Shown piece by piece: positions 18,099 through 26,480 of a DNA stretch of 64,000 nt (position 1 is the stretch's first letter; each line of letters begins with the position of its first letter). Source of the DNA: an uncultured Aquimarina sp. (lineage in GTDB: Bacteria; Bacteroidota; Bacteroidia; Flavobacteriales; Flavobacteriaceae). The DNA lies in assembly GCA_947498935.1 (NCBI GenBank), contig CANMMM010000004.1:186001-250000 (forward strand). The letters run 5' to 3'. Under the pieces are notes generated by a model, which saw nothing but the letters and a program-made list of their open reading frames with translations, made no database searches and was not told the DNA's origin. The translations under genes were made by a program, and so were the position numbers.

Positions 18099-18135
18099 TA
18101 GACATTGTTATTTATGTCTATACAAGTTGCGCAAC
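18099..18135 (+). promoter_or_regulatory. Two palindromes upstream of the precursor-like peptide gene
   Basis: TAGACAT (18099-18105) and ATGTCTA (18114-18120) form an inverted repeat with an 8-nt spacer. GTTGCGCAAC (18126-18135) is a perfect 10-bp palindrome. Both sit 60-95 bp before the ATG at 18195 and look like regulator sites; no TAnnTTTG box is evident between them and the gene. Confidence 0.35.
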
Positions 18136-18194
18136 AAAAAGCGGAATCCGAAAAGCTTTGAATAGAGTAGGTGAAAAAAATCAAATTTTTTATT

Positions 18195-18374
18195 ATGTTA
18201 GAAAAAATTTTAAATTTAGAAGGAGTTACAGTGTTAGAAAAAAAAGAAAAACTAAGCGTTAAAGCAGGTTCATGTATGGATGATGCTTGGGATTATGGAA
18301 CAACGCATGGACATATGTTTGAAGATGGAGCTTATGCAGCAACAGATGCTTATTACATAAGTAATTGTATCTAA
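18195..18374 (+). CDS. Small peptide resembling a Bacteroidetes natural-product (RiPP) precursor
   Basis: 59 aa from ATG 18195 (MLEKILNLEGVTVLEKKEKL); a GTG at 18171 would add eight residues. The LNLEGVxVLxxxEx pattern followed by a Gly boundary is the leader seen in Bacteroidetes natural-product precursors, where a double Gly marks the cut site; here it reads VKAG then SC. The remaining core of about 30 residues (residues 28-59) is rich in Gly, Ala, Tyr, Asp and His with two Cys (SCMDDAWDYGTT, ISNCI). It is flanked by two terminators, so it has its own transcript. No modifying enzyme or ABC exporter is adjacent. A recognisable leader, but product and processing are unproven. Confidence 0.65.
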   Translation: MLEKILNLEGVTVLEKKEKLSVKAGSCMDDAWDYGTTHGHMFEDGAYAATDAYYISNCI

Positions 18375-18390
18375 TACAAGTTGATTTTAA

Positions 18391-18420
18391 AAGAGTCTGA
18401 ATTACTATTCAGACTCTTGT
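18391..18420 (+). terminator. Terminator-like hairpin after the small peptide gene
   Basis: AAGAGTCTGAAT (18391-18402) pairs perfectly with ATTCAGACTCTT (18407-18418) around TACT. The T-run is short, so partial read-through into the GLPGLI gene 20 nt further on is possible. Confidence 0.65.
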
Positions 18421-18438
18421 TATAAACAAAATATTTAT

Positions 18439-19176
18439 ATGAAACAGCAATTGGTTTTAATCATTACCTTTTTATCTATGACGGTAATGGCACAGCAAAA
18501 AGGAATCATTACTTATCAAAAAAGAATGACTCATTTGATCTCTGAAGAAGAAGAGACTAAGAAGCTAGCAAAAGAAAGACCTAGTTATTATCAAAACATT
18601 GTAAAAATGGATAAAAATATGCAAGCAGTCTTAGAAACTTTAGAATTTGCGCTAGCTTTTGATACAGGGCATGCGATGTTTACAGCATCTCCCACCTTAG
18701 TTCATGATAAGAATCCTTTTTTAAAAGGAGCGCTTAATTATGGTTTGGGATCTGGGGCATATTATACTGATAGAACGACAGGCAATGTCATACAAAGATC
18801 CAGAGCTATCGGAAAGACCTTTTTGATACAACATAAAAAAACTGAGTGGACACTGCATACAGAAACCCGTAAAATCGGTGGTTATGAGTGTTTAAAAGCG
18901 ACTACTACGCTACAAGTAAGCACAGATCCTATAAAAGAGATCACGGCTTGGTATGCGCCAGCGTTACCTATCCAATTAGGGCCTGTAGGGTATCATGGAT
19001 TGCCAGGATTAATCATGCAATTAGAATTCGGAGGATTGGTAGAATTTACTGTTACTAAAATGAATATGAAGCCTAAAAAACTCCCAGATATGACAACGCC
19101 TACCAAAGGTAATCCTGTAACACGAGAACAATTTCGAGCGGAATTGGATCAAGCGATGGATAACTTTAGAAACTAA
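18439..19176 (+). CDS. GLPGLI family protein
   Basis: 245 aa. Signal peptide 1-18 (MTVMAQ), then a periplasmic beta-rich domain with the diagnostic YHGLPGLIMQLEFG near residues 192-206, and Trp/Tyr-rich segments (ITAWYAPALPIQLGP). GLPGLI proteins are a Bacteroidetes-specific family of unknown role, commonly encoded beside outer-membrane receptor-like barrels; here the barrel gene starts 2 nt after the stop codon. The pair follows a precursor-like peptide gene. A role in envelope handling of a peptide is inference from context only. Confidence 0.9.
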   Translation: MKQQLVLIITFLSMTVMAQQKGIITYQKRMTHLISEEEETKKLAKERPSYYQNIVKMDKNMQAVLETLEFALAFDTGHAMFTASPTLVHDKNPFLKGALNYGLGSGAYYTDRTTGNVIQRSRAIGKTFLIQHKKTEWTLHTETRKIGGYECLKATTTLQVSTDPIKEITAWYAPALPIQLGPVGYHGLPGLIMQLEFGGLVEFTVTKMNMKPKKLPDMTTPTKGNPVTREQFRAELDQAMDNFRN

Positions 19177-19178
19177 CT

Positions 19179-21869
19179 GTGTTACAAAAAAATATAGGAT
19201 ACCTATTTATATGGATCACTTATAGCCTGATAGGAGGTGGTGCAGTAGTTGCACAAGAAACAATAGTCCTCGAAGGTTTTATAAGCGATAGTATACAGCC
19301 TTTGAGTAATGTAAATGTGATTGCACGTCCTAAGTCTGCAGAAGAAACATTGGTGTTCTCTATTACCGATCCCAAAGGACAATACGAATTAGCACTGACC
19401 CAAGGGGCAGTATATGCGATTACAGTTAGTGCACTCGGGTACACCGCTTATAGTTTTGAGTGGGAAGCGAAGGCTGACACGAAAAAGAATATCCAATTAT
19501 CCCAAGCCACCGAGCAATTAGAAGAAGTGATTATTGTAGAGGAAGTGCCTATGATTGTAAAAAAAGATACGATCATTTATGATACCAAAGCCTTTACTAC
19601 AGGCAATGAATACAAGCTCAAAAACATATTAGAAAAACTCCCAGGAGTAGCAGTCGAAAGAAATGGAGACGTATTGGTCAATGGCAAAAAAGTAACTAAA
19701 ATGCTAGTAGAAGGAAGTCCTTTTTTTGGAGGAAGTAATAAACTAGCAGTAGAAAATATACCCGCCAATGCTGTAGATAATGTAGAAGTATTAGATCATT
19801 ATACAGAAGTTAGTTTTTTAAAGGATTATGTAGATAGCGATGAGATGGCGATGAATATTACCCTCAAGGAAGATAAAAAACGCTTTGTGTTTGGCGATTT
19901 AGAAGGAGGCTATGGAATAGATAATCGACATGCATCACATGCAGGGGTATTTTATTATAGCCCTACCACTAATATGAACTTTATAGGCGATGTAAATGAT
20001 ACAGGCTATCAAAGTTTTACCTTTAGAGATTATATGAATTTTGAAGGAGGCAGAAGTCGCCTATCAGATATGGATGGTTTGTCTAGAGCTGATATAATAC
20101 AGAATTACAACTACTTGATCAATAACGAGCCTGTTTTTTCTCATCAACACGCTTTTGCCGCATTTAATGCAACAGCTACACTAAATAAATCACTTTCTAT
20201 CGCAGGATATGGTATTGTATTGCGTAATGATACAGAAAGTAATAGAGAAACACTGACCAACTTTTTTTTAGAAGAAGATAGTTATCAAGAAGAAAATCAG
20301 GTACAGCGGTCGGTAGCGGATGTAGCTACCATTCATAAACTAGCAGTAGATTATGCACCTAGTGGTACAGAACAACTTTTTTTTGATGCACAGCTTAAAA
20401 TTGCGGATCATCAATTACGCCAAAACCGATTCGCTACGATTGGTACTATCTCAAATGACATACTACATGAAGAAGACCTACGAGACCTAGAATGGAAACA
20501 AAACTTAGAATGGCATAAACGATACAATGCAAAGCATACCGTTTCATTCATAGCAGAAAATGTGTATGGCAGGGTAAGACCGAATCGTTTTTGGGATACA
20601 GATCGCCCTATTGTGCCATCGGTATTAGATGTGGTGCCACAGTCACGTTTTGTTCATAAGCAAGAAGAACGATTGGAACAGCATACATTCGATGCAGTAG
20701 GAAAACACTATTGGGTGCTGAATGCAACCAATCATCTGTATACGACGCTAGGAATGCATTACGAATCACAAGTATATGATACAAATACCTATCAAGAACT
20801 GTCCGATGGGAATAGGTATTCCTTTGCAGATGCTGGTTTTGGCAATGCATTGCGTTGGGTAATGAGAAACCCATTTCTAGCTGTGCATTATAAAACAAAA
20901 ATTGGCGCATTGACACTAAAAACAGGAGGGTATTTACAGCAGTATGACTGGAGTGTGAATCAACAGTCTAGCGTTTCTGATAATAGGTTGGTAGTTCTGC
21001 CGGATATGACAGCTAAGATCGAATTAGATGAATCAGAATACCTGTCATTTCGGTATCGATTTGCCAGTAATTTTGCAGATGCTCCCGCATACGCTAATCG
21101 ACTGCGCTTATTGGATTACAATAGTACCAGTAGCGGAAATGAAACACTAACCAATGAGTTGTACCAGCGCGGAATGCTGCGCTATGTAAAATTAGCGATG
21201 TACAAAGGGCTAATTTTTAATGCACAGTTGGGCTATACTCGAAAAACAAGTTATGTCAGAGAGCAGATCGCTATTAATGGAATTGATCAGTTACGTACCA
21301 TGACACAACTAGATACTCCCGAAACAGCAATAACTGTAGGAATGAATCTACGGAAGAGAATTAAGAAATTGGATGCCAAAGTATACGCTCGATTTCGATA
21401 TGCCAATTTTCAGAAAATCATTCAGGGAATCAATCAGCAGGATGAGCAATACGATTACAATGCAACGATGAGTGTGGCATCGCGTTTTAAAAAAATTCCC
21501 AATTTTACAGTAGGGAGTCATGTGTCATTGAGTAGCTACCATACCACCGATCTCACCACTACGTTTGTAAACATCAATCCTTATGCACGGATGGAATATT
21601 CGTTTTTAAAAGAATTTATAGTGAAGTGTGAGTATGATTGGACTCGTTTTAGGAATACTACATTGGGCGTATCCTCTGTATTTGATAAAGCATCTGCTTC
21701 ATTACTATATCGTGTAGACAACAGCCCTTTTGGATTTGAGATTAGTGCTACGAATTTGTTTGATACAACATTTCAGCAACAGAACAATGCATCTGCATTT
21801 TTAGTATCGGACCAACGAGATTTTATAATTCCTCGTATCATACTATTTTCCATGCATTATAAGCTTTGA
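19179..21869 (+). CDS. TonB-dependent-receptor-like outer-membrane barrel with CarboxypepD_reg domain
   Basis: 896 aa, GTG start 2 nt after the GLPGLI stop (no nearby ATG), so translation is probably coupled. Signal peptide to about residue 26 (GGGAVVAQE). A carboxypeptidase-regulatory-like Ig fold follows at about 28-105 (EGFISDSIQPLSNVNVIARPKS, ISALGYTAYSF style). Then a plug-like region (EQLEEVIIVEE, LEKLPGVAVERNGDVLVNGKKVTKMLVEGSPFFGG), then a long C-terminal barrel ending DFIIPRIILFSMHYKL. This belongs to the large Bacteroidetes group of TonB-receptor-like proteins paired with GLPGLI proteins. No clear TonB box was seen. Confidence 0.88.
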   Translation: MLQKNIGYLFIWITYSLIGGGAVVAQETIVLEGFISDSIQPLSNVNVIARPKSAEETLVFSITDPKGQYELALTQGAVYAITVSALGYTAYSFEWEAKADTKKNIQLSQATEQLEEVIIVEEVPMIVKKDTIIYDTKAFTTGNEYKLKNILEKLPGVAVERNGDVLVNGKKVTKMLVEGSPFFGGSNKLAVENIPANAVDNVEVLDHYTEVSFLKDYVDSDEMAMNITLKEDKKRFVFGDLEGGYGIDNRHASHAGVFYYSPTTNMNFIGDVNDTGYQSFTFRDYMNFEGGRSRLSDMDGLSRADIIQNYNYLINNEPVFSHQHAFAAFNATATLNKSLSIAGYGIVLRNDTESNRETLTNFFLEEDSYQEENQVQRSVADVATIHKLAVDYAPSGTEQLFFDAQLKIADHQLRQNRFATIGTISNDILHEEDLRDLEWKQNLEWHKRYNAKHTVSFIAENVYGRVRPNRFWDTDRPIVPSVLDVVPQSRFVHKQEERLEQHTFDAVGKHYWVLNATNHLYTTLGMHYESQVYDTNTYQELSDGNRYSFADAGFGNALRWVMRNPFLAVHYKTKIGALTLKTGGYLQQYDWSVNQQSSVSDNRLVVLPDMTAKIELDESEYLSFRYRFASNFADAPAYANRLRLLDYNSTSSGNETLTNELYQRGMLRYVKLAMYKGLIFNAQLGYTRKTSYVREQIAINGIDQLRTMTQLDTPETAITVGMNLRKRIKKLDAKVYARFRYANFQKIIQGINQQDEQYDYNATMSVASRFKKIPNFTVGSHVSLSSYHTTDLTTTFVNINPYARMEYSFLKEFIVKCEYDWTRFRNTTLGVSSVFDKASASLLYRVDNSPFGFEISATNLFDTTFQQQNNASAFLVSDQRDFIIPRIILFSMHYKL

Positions 21870-21890
21870 TACGTTTGTATAACACATACA

Positions 21891-21990
21891 AAGTGGTTTG
21901 AACTTTTTAAATTTCAGTGAAAATCGAAGATTTTATGATCAAATACAGTGATTTTGTTGTTGTATAGTAGCATTATGGAACTCAAAAAAC
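21891..21990 (+). repeat. Intergenic repeat family 2, copy B
   Basis: About 100 bp starting AAGTGGTTTGAAC and ending TTATGGAACTCAAAAAAC. It shares AATTTCAG, GAAGATTTT, GATCAAATACAGTGATTTT and GGAACTCAAA with copies A and C. It fills the gap between two convergent genes. Confidence 0.8.
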
Positions 21991-21991
21991 T

Positions 21992-24364
21992 TCACTGAAC
22001 TTTTATATCCAAGGATAATGTATCCACCACTTTCTCCTGATACGTTTCAATAACAAAACTTTTCTTTACCGTTATAGCATCATTGATTAAAAAAGGTTTC
22101 GGCATCATTTGCGTATCTCTTGGTGGGATAGAGAATAAAGGATGTTTGAGTAAGTCATAAGAAGAGGTGTAGCATATAAAACGTGGTAATGAATCTTTAT
22201 GGAATCTTAGGTCTAGTGTTAGGGGGGCTTGGTTGGTTACGGTGTAATTCAGTAGATTTTTAGACCACCGTTGTGTAAAAGCATGTCGTAGCGTACCATC
22301 TTTATGTTTGAAACTAGGTGGTGTTGTACCATTTACAGTCAAGGATTCGAAATTAAAAATACGATCTGTAAATAGGTCGATACGATGCAGTGCCCGCATC
22401 GGTGTGATACGAAGTTGTAGATACCTACTCGAATTGATTACCGTATCACTTTGTATACGAATGTCAGGAGCGGGAATCGGTTTTATAGGAGCAGTATTCA
22501 TGTGTGTAAACATCTTACGGTATTTTTTACTCACAATTTGTTGGCGATAGGTTGCCAGCTCGTTTTTAGTTTCTGAAATATAAGAACGTGTCCATGGATC
22601 TAAAGTATGATCATAGGTAGCCCAAGCAGCCGTTCGTTGATCTGCATCCAAAAAGTACAATAAGCTATTAGGTTTAGGATGTTCCGTATCGAAGCTTGCT
22701 GAAAAATGTGCCACTATCAGCGATACGATACCTATAAAGTAAGCTGCTCGACGCCATCTCTTTTTATGGCGATACATGCCCATGATCGGAATTAATAGGC
22801 TAAACAAAAGAACGATCAGAATACTACTCGAAAACAAGAAGCGTAACCCGAGTGCAACAGGCAGTTGCGCAATAAAAGGGGATACAATATAGAGTGCAGG
22901 AAATGCCAAAGCTACGAGCAGTATCGCATTCGGTGATTGATTTCGTACTAAAAGGTATAAAGAAGCAGCTCCAAAGTATGCTAGGATAATGAAGTAGCTA
23001 GCTCCAGGCAGCCAAATAGCAGTAGCAGTACAGATAAGTAACCAAATACACAAGGCAGCGATTAGCATCCCTATACGATGCTCAAGAGATTGTATATAAT
23101 TAGATACCTTAAAACAAATACCGATGCTAATGCTTACAAAAGCCAAAAGATATGTATGACCATTATACGGAAACCCATGTAGTATATCCTTATACTGTGG
23201 ATAGAGAAAGGTAAGCAATTTCCAGCCACCATAGGTGATACCCGTAGTAATCAGTAATGCGATGCCGATCGCTTGTGCCCCTCGTAGTATTGATGATAAT
23301 GCGACTTTCTGATGTTTCTTGCCATACCAGATAATAACAAAACATAGTCCCCAACCAATAGCAATAAGCATCCAGATCCAATCAAAAGGATAGCTAATCA
23401 TATTCGATAACGGCGCATTAAAATAGATCCGTTCTTGATCAGAAGTAAGGTCTGTTAGATCCGTTGTAGCGAAATAAGATAACAGTGGCATTAAGTAACT
23501 TCCCTGGTGCTGTAGCGTATTTTCATCTAAATTTTGCCAAGTATCATTAGCGGTATGATAATCAAAGTGATCATCAATAAACGCAAAATTAAAACCAGGA
23601 ATCGATGCTTGTTCTCTAAAAACAGTCAGATCCGTATCATTAGGAAGCATTTTATAGATACTATAGGCTAACGAATTGGCAATGGGGTAGGGAACAGCCG
23701 CTTTCGAAAAATGAGTAATCAATTCGCCATTTTTTCCATTCGTTTCTAATAGCATAAACGAATGTCCGCCACTTCCTCTAGCTTCGAAATTAAGGACCAG
23801 TCCGATATCCGAGATCCATGGATGGTGTTTTACGAAATAATGTGCCCCAGTCATTCCTATTTCTTCACCATCTGTAAAACAGATAATAATATCATTTACA
23901 GGAGGCGTGTCCGCTGCCAAAAACGCTCGAATGCCTTCTAAAATAGTAGCCACACCACTACCCGCATCACTAGCACCAAAAGAAGCATGTGCAGCACTAT
24001 CATAGTGCGATAGCAGTAGTAATGCTTTACTATTCGGGTTTGTTCCCTTGATGCGAGTCACAATATTTTGTACCCTAGCACATTGTCCAGCCTTGGTCAT
24101 GACAAAACCTTCTTGGATAGAAGGCTGTAGCCCTATTTGTTGTAAAGCGCTACTAATATAATCACGCACCTCATCATGAGTAGCACTACCGATGAAATGT
24201 TGGGTTTTAGAGATTGCCTGTACATGTTTCATGGCACGCTGTGCAGAAAATTCAGCAAGCGGAGCATACAGCCCTTTAGGAGTGCTAGGCATACTACTGT
24301 AAAATGTATACCAAATGCAGCTGATCACAAGTACAAACGAAAAGAAGGAAGAAAATTTTTTCAT
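21992..24364 (-). CDS. M28-family metallopeptidase with polytopic membrane C-terminus
   Basis: 790 aa. Membrane helix/signal about 5-24. Zn-peptidase domain about 40-300 with the M28 residues His120 (LLLSHYDS), Asp133 (GASDAGSG), the catalytic pair Glu167-Glu168 (DGEEIG), Glu194 (NFEARG) and a late His near 266-270 (DDHFDYH). Then about eight or more membrane helices (330-580) and a soluble C-terminal domain of about 200 aa. The layout resembles ERMP1/Fxna-like M28 peptidases, so it probably cleaves N-terminal residues from peptides at the cell surface or periplasm. Its 3' end abuts repeat copy B. Confidence 0.9.
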   Translation of the reverse strand: MKKFSSFFSFVLVISCIWYTFYSSMPSTPKGLYAPLAEFSAQRAMKHVQAISKTQHFIGSATHDEVRDYISSALQQIGLQPSIQEGFVMTKAGQCARVQNIVTRIKGTNPNSKALLLLSHYDSAAHASFGASDAGSGVATILEGIRAFLAADTPPVNDIIICFTDGEEIGMTGAHYFVKHHPWISDIGLVLNFEARGSGGHSFMLLETNGKNGELITHFSKAAVPYPIANSLAYSIYKMLPNDTDLTVFREQASIPGFNFAFIDDHFDYHTANDTWQNLDENTLQHQGSYLMPLLSYFATTDLTDLTSDQERIYFNAPLSNMISYPFDWIWMLIAIGWGLCFVIIWYGKKHQKVALSSILRGAQAIGIALLITTGITYGGWKLLTFLYPQYKDILHGFPYNGHTYLLAFVSISIGICFKVSNYIQSLEHRIGMLIAALCIWLLICTATAIWLPGASYFIILAYFGAASLYLLVRNQSPNAILLVALAFPALYIVSPFIAQLPVALGLRFLFSSSILIVLLFSLLIPIMGMYRHKKRWRRAAYFIGIVSLIVAHFSASFDTEHPKPNSLLYFLDADQRTAAWATYDHTLDPWTRSYISETKNELATYRQQIVSKKYRKMFTHMNTAPIKPIPAPDIRIQSDTVINSSRYLQLRITPMRALHRIDLFTDRIFNFESLTVNGTTPPSFKHKDGTLRHAFTQRWSKNLLNYTVTNQAPLTLDLRFHKDSLPRFICYTSSYDLLKHPLFSIPPRDTQMMPKPFLINDAITVKKSFVIETYQEKVVDTLSLDIKVQ

Positions 24365-24486
24365 CAGACGCTCATTTAACGAAAGGTACTAAAATTTAAG
24401 GACGCATCCTGTATAAAATGCGGTGTAAATGTATAGTGTGTATAGGGAATATATGATGGGTGTATGGGTGTAAGTGGTTGCTTTTC

Positions 24487-24517
24487 TTGTTTTTGTGGGT
24501 GTAAATGGTTATATTTA
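24487..24517 (+). promoter_or_regulatory. Candidate promoter for the CBS gene
   Basis: TTG (24487-24489), 20-nt spacer and TATATTTA (24510-24517), one mismatch from TAnnTTTG. The implied start is about 20 nt before the ATG at 24540. Confidence 0.4.
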
Positions 24518-24539
24518 AGATTCACTAAATTATTTTATT

Positions 24540-25013
24540 ATGGGAATTATAAGTTTTCAAGGCGCTAGACCTAAGGTTAAAAAACAAGACGCTACACCTA
24601 TTAAGGTATCAGATTACATGTCGAAAGACCTAATTACCTTTCATCCTAGACAGTCGGTAATGGAAGTGATGGAAACACTTATAAAACATAAAATATCGGG
24701 AGGTCCAGTAGTTAATGACCAGAATGAACTATTAGGAATCATCTCAGAAGGAGACTGTATCAAACAGCTGAATGAAAGTCGTTACTACAATATGCCTATA
24801 GACGATGCCAGTGTAGAACATTATATGGCTAGAGATGTAGATACCATTGATGGGAATCTCAATATTTTTGATGCAGCCAATAAATTCCTAGAATCCAAAA
24901 GAAGACGTTTCCCTATTGTAGAAAATGGGAAGTTAGTAGGTCAGATCAGTCAAAAAGACGTCATGAAAGCCGCATTGCACATGAAATGTCAATCTTGGAG
25001 AGACGATGCATAA
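24540..25013 (+). CDS. CBS-domain pair protein
   Basis: 157 aa, cytoplasmic. Two CBS motifs form one Bateman module: first about 25-80 (VSDYMSKDLITFHPRQSVMEVMETLIKHKISGGPVVND...LLGIISEGDC), second about 95-150 (YMARDVDTIDGNLNIFDAANKFLESKRRRFPIVENGKLVGQISQKDVM). Such modules bind adenosine nucleotides and regulate a partner; no catalytic domain is fused here, so the partner is unknown. Its stop lies one base from the stop of the convergent GIDE gene. Confidence 0.92.
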   Translation: MGIISFQGARPKVKKQDATPIKVSDYMSKDLITFHPRQSVMEVMETLIKHKISGGPVVNDQNELLGIISEGDCIKQLNESRYYNMPIDDASVEHYMARDVDTIDGNLNIFDAANKFLESKRRRFPIVENGKLVGQISQKDVMKAALHMKCQSWRDDA

Positions 25014-25014
25014 C

Positions 25015-25710
25015 TTATTTTGTAGGTTGAGTAGTTTGTAGTGCTTTAGGATCATCTGTAATATGTAACATATGTTTGTCATCGCCGCTTATATATACCG
25101 AATGTTTGTGATAGCGATCGGTTAGTAGGGTTCCTTCTTTATGAGTTACCAGCCCCATTACGGCTATCTGTTCTCCTATCTGTAAGCTGCCTTCTCTATA
25201 TCGAAGTGTTTTATTGATTCCAAAAAATGTAGTGCTCTTTTGTGCATGTTTGGCCAAATAGGCCTCTAAAAAATCAGGCGCTTTTTTCCAAGTACCAGAA
25301 GTATATGAAATATGTTTCGTTAGGAACACTCGTTTTTGGTCATTGGAGATTGCGGGGTCTACGATTACTTTTTCGCCATTAGCCGTGATCATGAATGGAG
25401 CAAACTCTTGTTCCCTAATAATCGTATCCCAGTGACTCGTTTTTCCATTGCTCCTTTTCTGTTCGATAATGATCTCATAGTATACACAGGATTGTTGTCC
25501 AATAGGAGATTGTAGCGGAGTGGTAATGGCATCGACAGTTCCTTTCACCTTTGCATAAGCACCTTCTTCTAGCAGTCCTATTCGGCTAAAAGGATGTTTT
25601 TGTAAGGCTCGGAGGATACGTCTTTTAGTGGATAGATACGCATTGAAATAGATCAAAGTGCCAATAACGATCAGCGATATAGTAATAAAATAAACAGCTT
25701 CAGTAGGCAT
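25015..25710 (-). CDS. GIDE-domain membrane protein
   Basis: 231 aa. One N-terminal membrane helix (6-24), then a cytoplasmic domain with GAYAKVKGTVDAITTPLQSPIGQQSCVYYEIIIEQ (about 50-85) typical of the GIDE (MULAN/E3-ligase accessory) fold, and a second half with GVVxxKEGTLL-like strands (AVMGLVTHKEGTLLTDR). In eukaryotic MULAN this fold precedes a RING finger; none is present here. Bacterial members are uncharacterised membrane proteins. Single gene, tail-to-tail with the CBS protein; family repeat copy 3 lies just upstream of its start. Confidence 0.75.
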   Translation of the reverse strand: MPTEAVYFITISLIVIGTLIYFNAYLSTKRRILRALQKHPFSRIGLLEEGAYAKVKGTVDAITTPLQSPIGQQSCVYYEIIIEQKRSNGKTSHWDTIIREQEFAPFMITANGEKVIVDPAISNDQKRVFLTKHISYTSGTWKKAPDFLEAYLAKHAQKSTTFFGINKTLRYREGSLQIGEQIAVMGLVTHKEGTLLTDRYHKHSVYISGDDKHMLHITDDPKALQTTQPTK

Positions 25711-25749
25711 AGTATATCATTATATTAATTGTATTGCTTTCTATGTTTA

Positions 25750-25836
25750 GGGCGTTCCCTATCGGTCGGGCTATCCGTTGCAATTCCTCGCACTCCTAAG
25801 GTCGTGCTGTGGGATTTCCACTGCTATCCCTAACGC
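25750..25836 (+). repeat. Intergenic repeat family 1, copy 3 (subtype A)
   Basis: 87 bp from GGGCGTTCCC to CCCTAACGC, with the TTGCAATTCCTCGC and GCTGTGGGATTTCCACTGC boxes. It is the only copy that does not follow a sense-strand stop codon: both flanking genes run on the minus strand. Confidence 0.88.
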
Positions 25837-25863
25837 ATTTAGAAAAGGAGATCCAAATGCGCA

Positions 25864-26214
25864 TTAACTGGTTCGTTTTACCAAGGCGTAATATTCATTT
25901 TCTAAAGGTAGGTATCCCTGATCATAAATAAAGTAATACACCGTACCGGATTTGGTTGTATAAATACTGGTAAAAAACTGAAAATCGAATCCCTTGGCAA
26001 TTAATTTTGCTTTCGATGTTTTTGATTTCGTATTTGGGTTTAATTCCCCTAGGATGCGGTAGTTTTTGCGCAATCGATTATTCACATTGCGAATCAGGTT
26101 TTTACTATCCTTATTGAGTTTGTTATTATAGGCGTTCCTACAGTAATCATTACAAAACTTTTTATCTGCTCTACCTACAATTTTTGCTCCACATTCGAGA
26201 CACTCTTTTTGCAT
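25864..26214 (-). CDS. Zn-ribbon protein (DUF2116-like)
   Basis: 116 aa from ATG 26214 (MQKECLECGAKIVG); an upstream start nine codons earlier lies outside the conserved part. The N-terminus has a four-Cys zinc ribbon, CLECG...CNDYC (about residues 5-26), followed by a basic helical region (NNKLNKDSKNLIRNVNNRLRKNYRIL) and a C-terminal beta domain (FQFFTSIYTTKSGTVYYFIYDQGYL). Conserved in Flavobacteriia as a short protein of unknown function; the basic middle region would suit nucleic acid binding, but that is inference. Confidence 0.8.
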   Translation of the reverse strand: MQKECLECGAKIVGRADKKFCNDYCRNAYNNKLNKDSKNLIRNVNNRLRKNYRILGELNPNTKSKTSKAKLIAKGFDFQFFTSIYTTKSGTVYYFIYDQGYLPLENEYYALVKRTS

Positions 26215-26480
26215 AACCAAAAATTTACAAACAATATACAATAATTATTATTGTATAAATCATTCGTTTAGAAGTCGATAAGCGGTTCCTATGCTTATTG
26301 TGTCTCATTTTACAGCATATATGATGCATCTGTTCCTTAATACATGGCGCCAGATAACTTTACAATTCCTTGAAATACATGCTACTAATAATTACCAACT
26401 TGCAGAAGCGTAGGCTTTTCTGAGCTAAGAATCAGCTCAATACTTAAAAAATCACAAACTAACTAACACATTTTTAAAAC

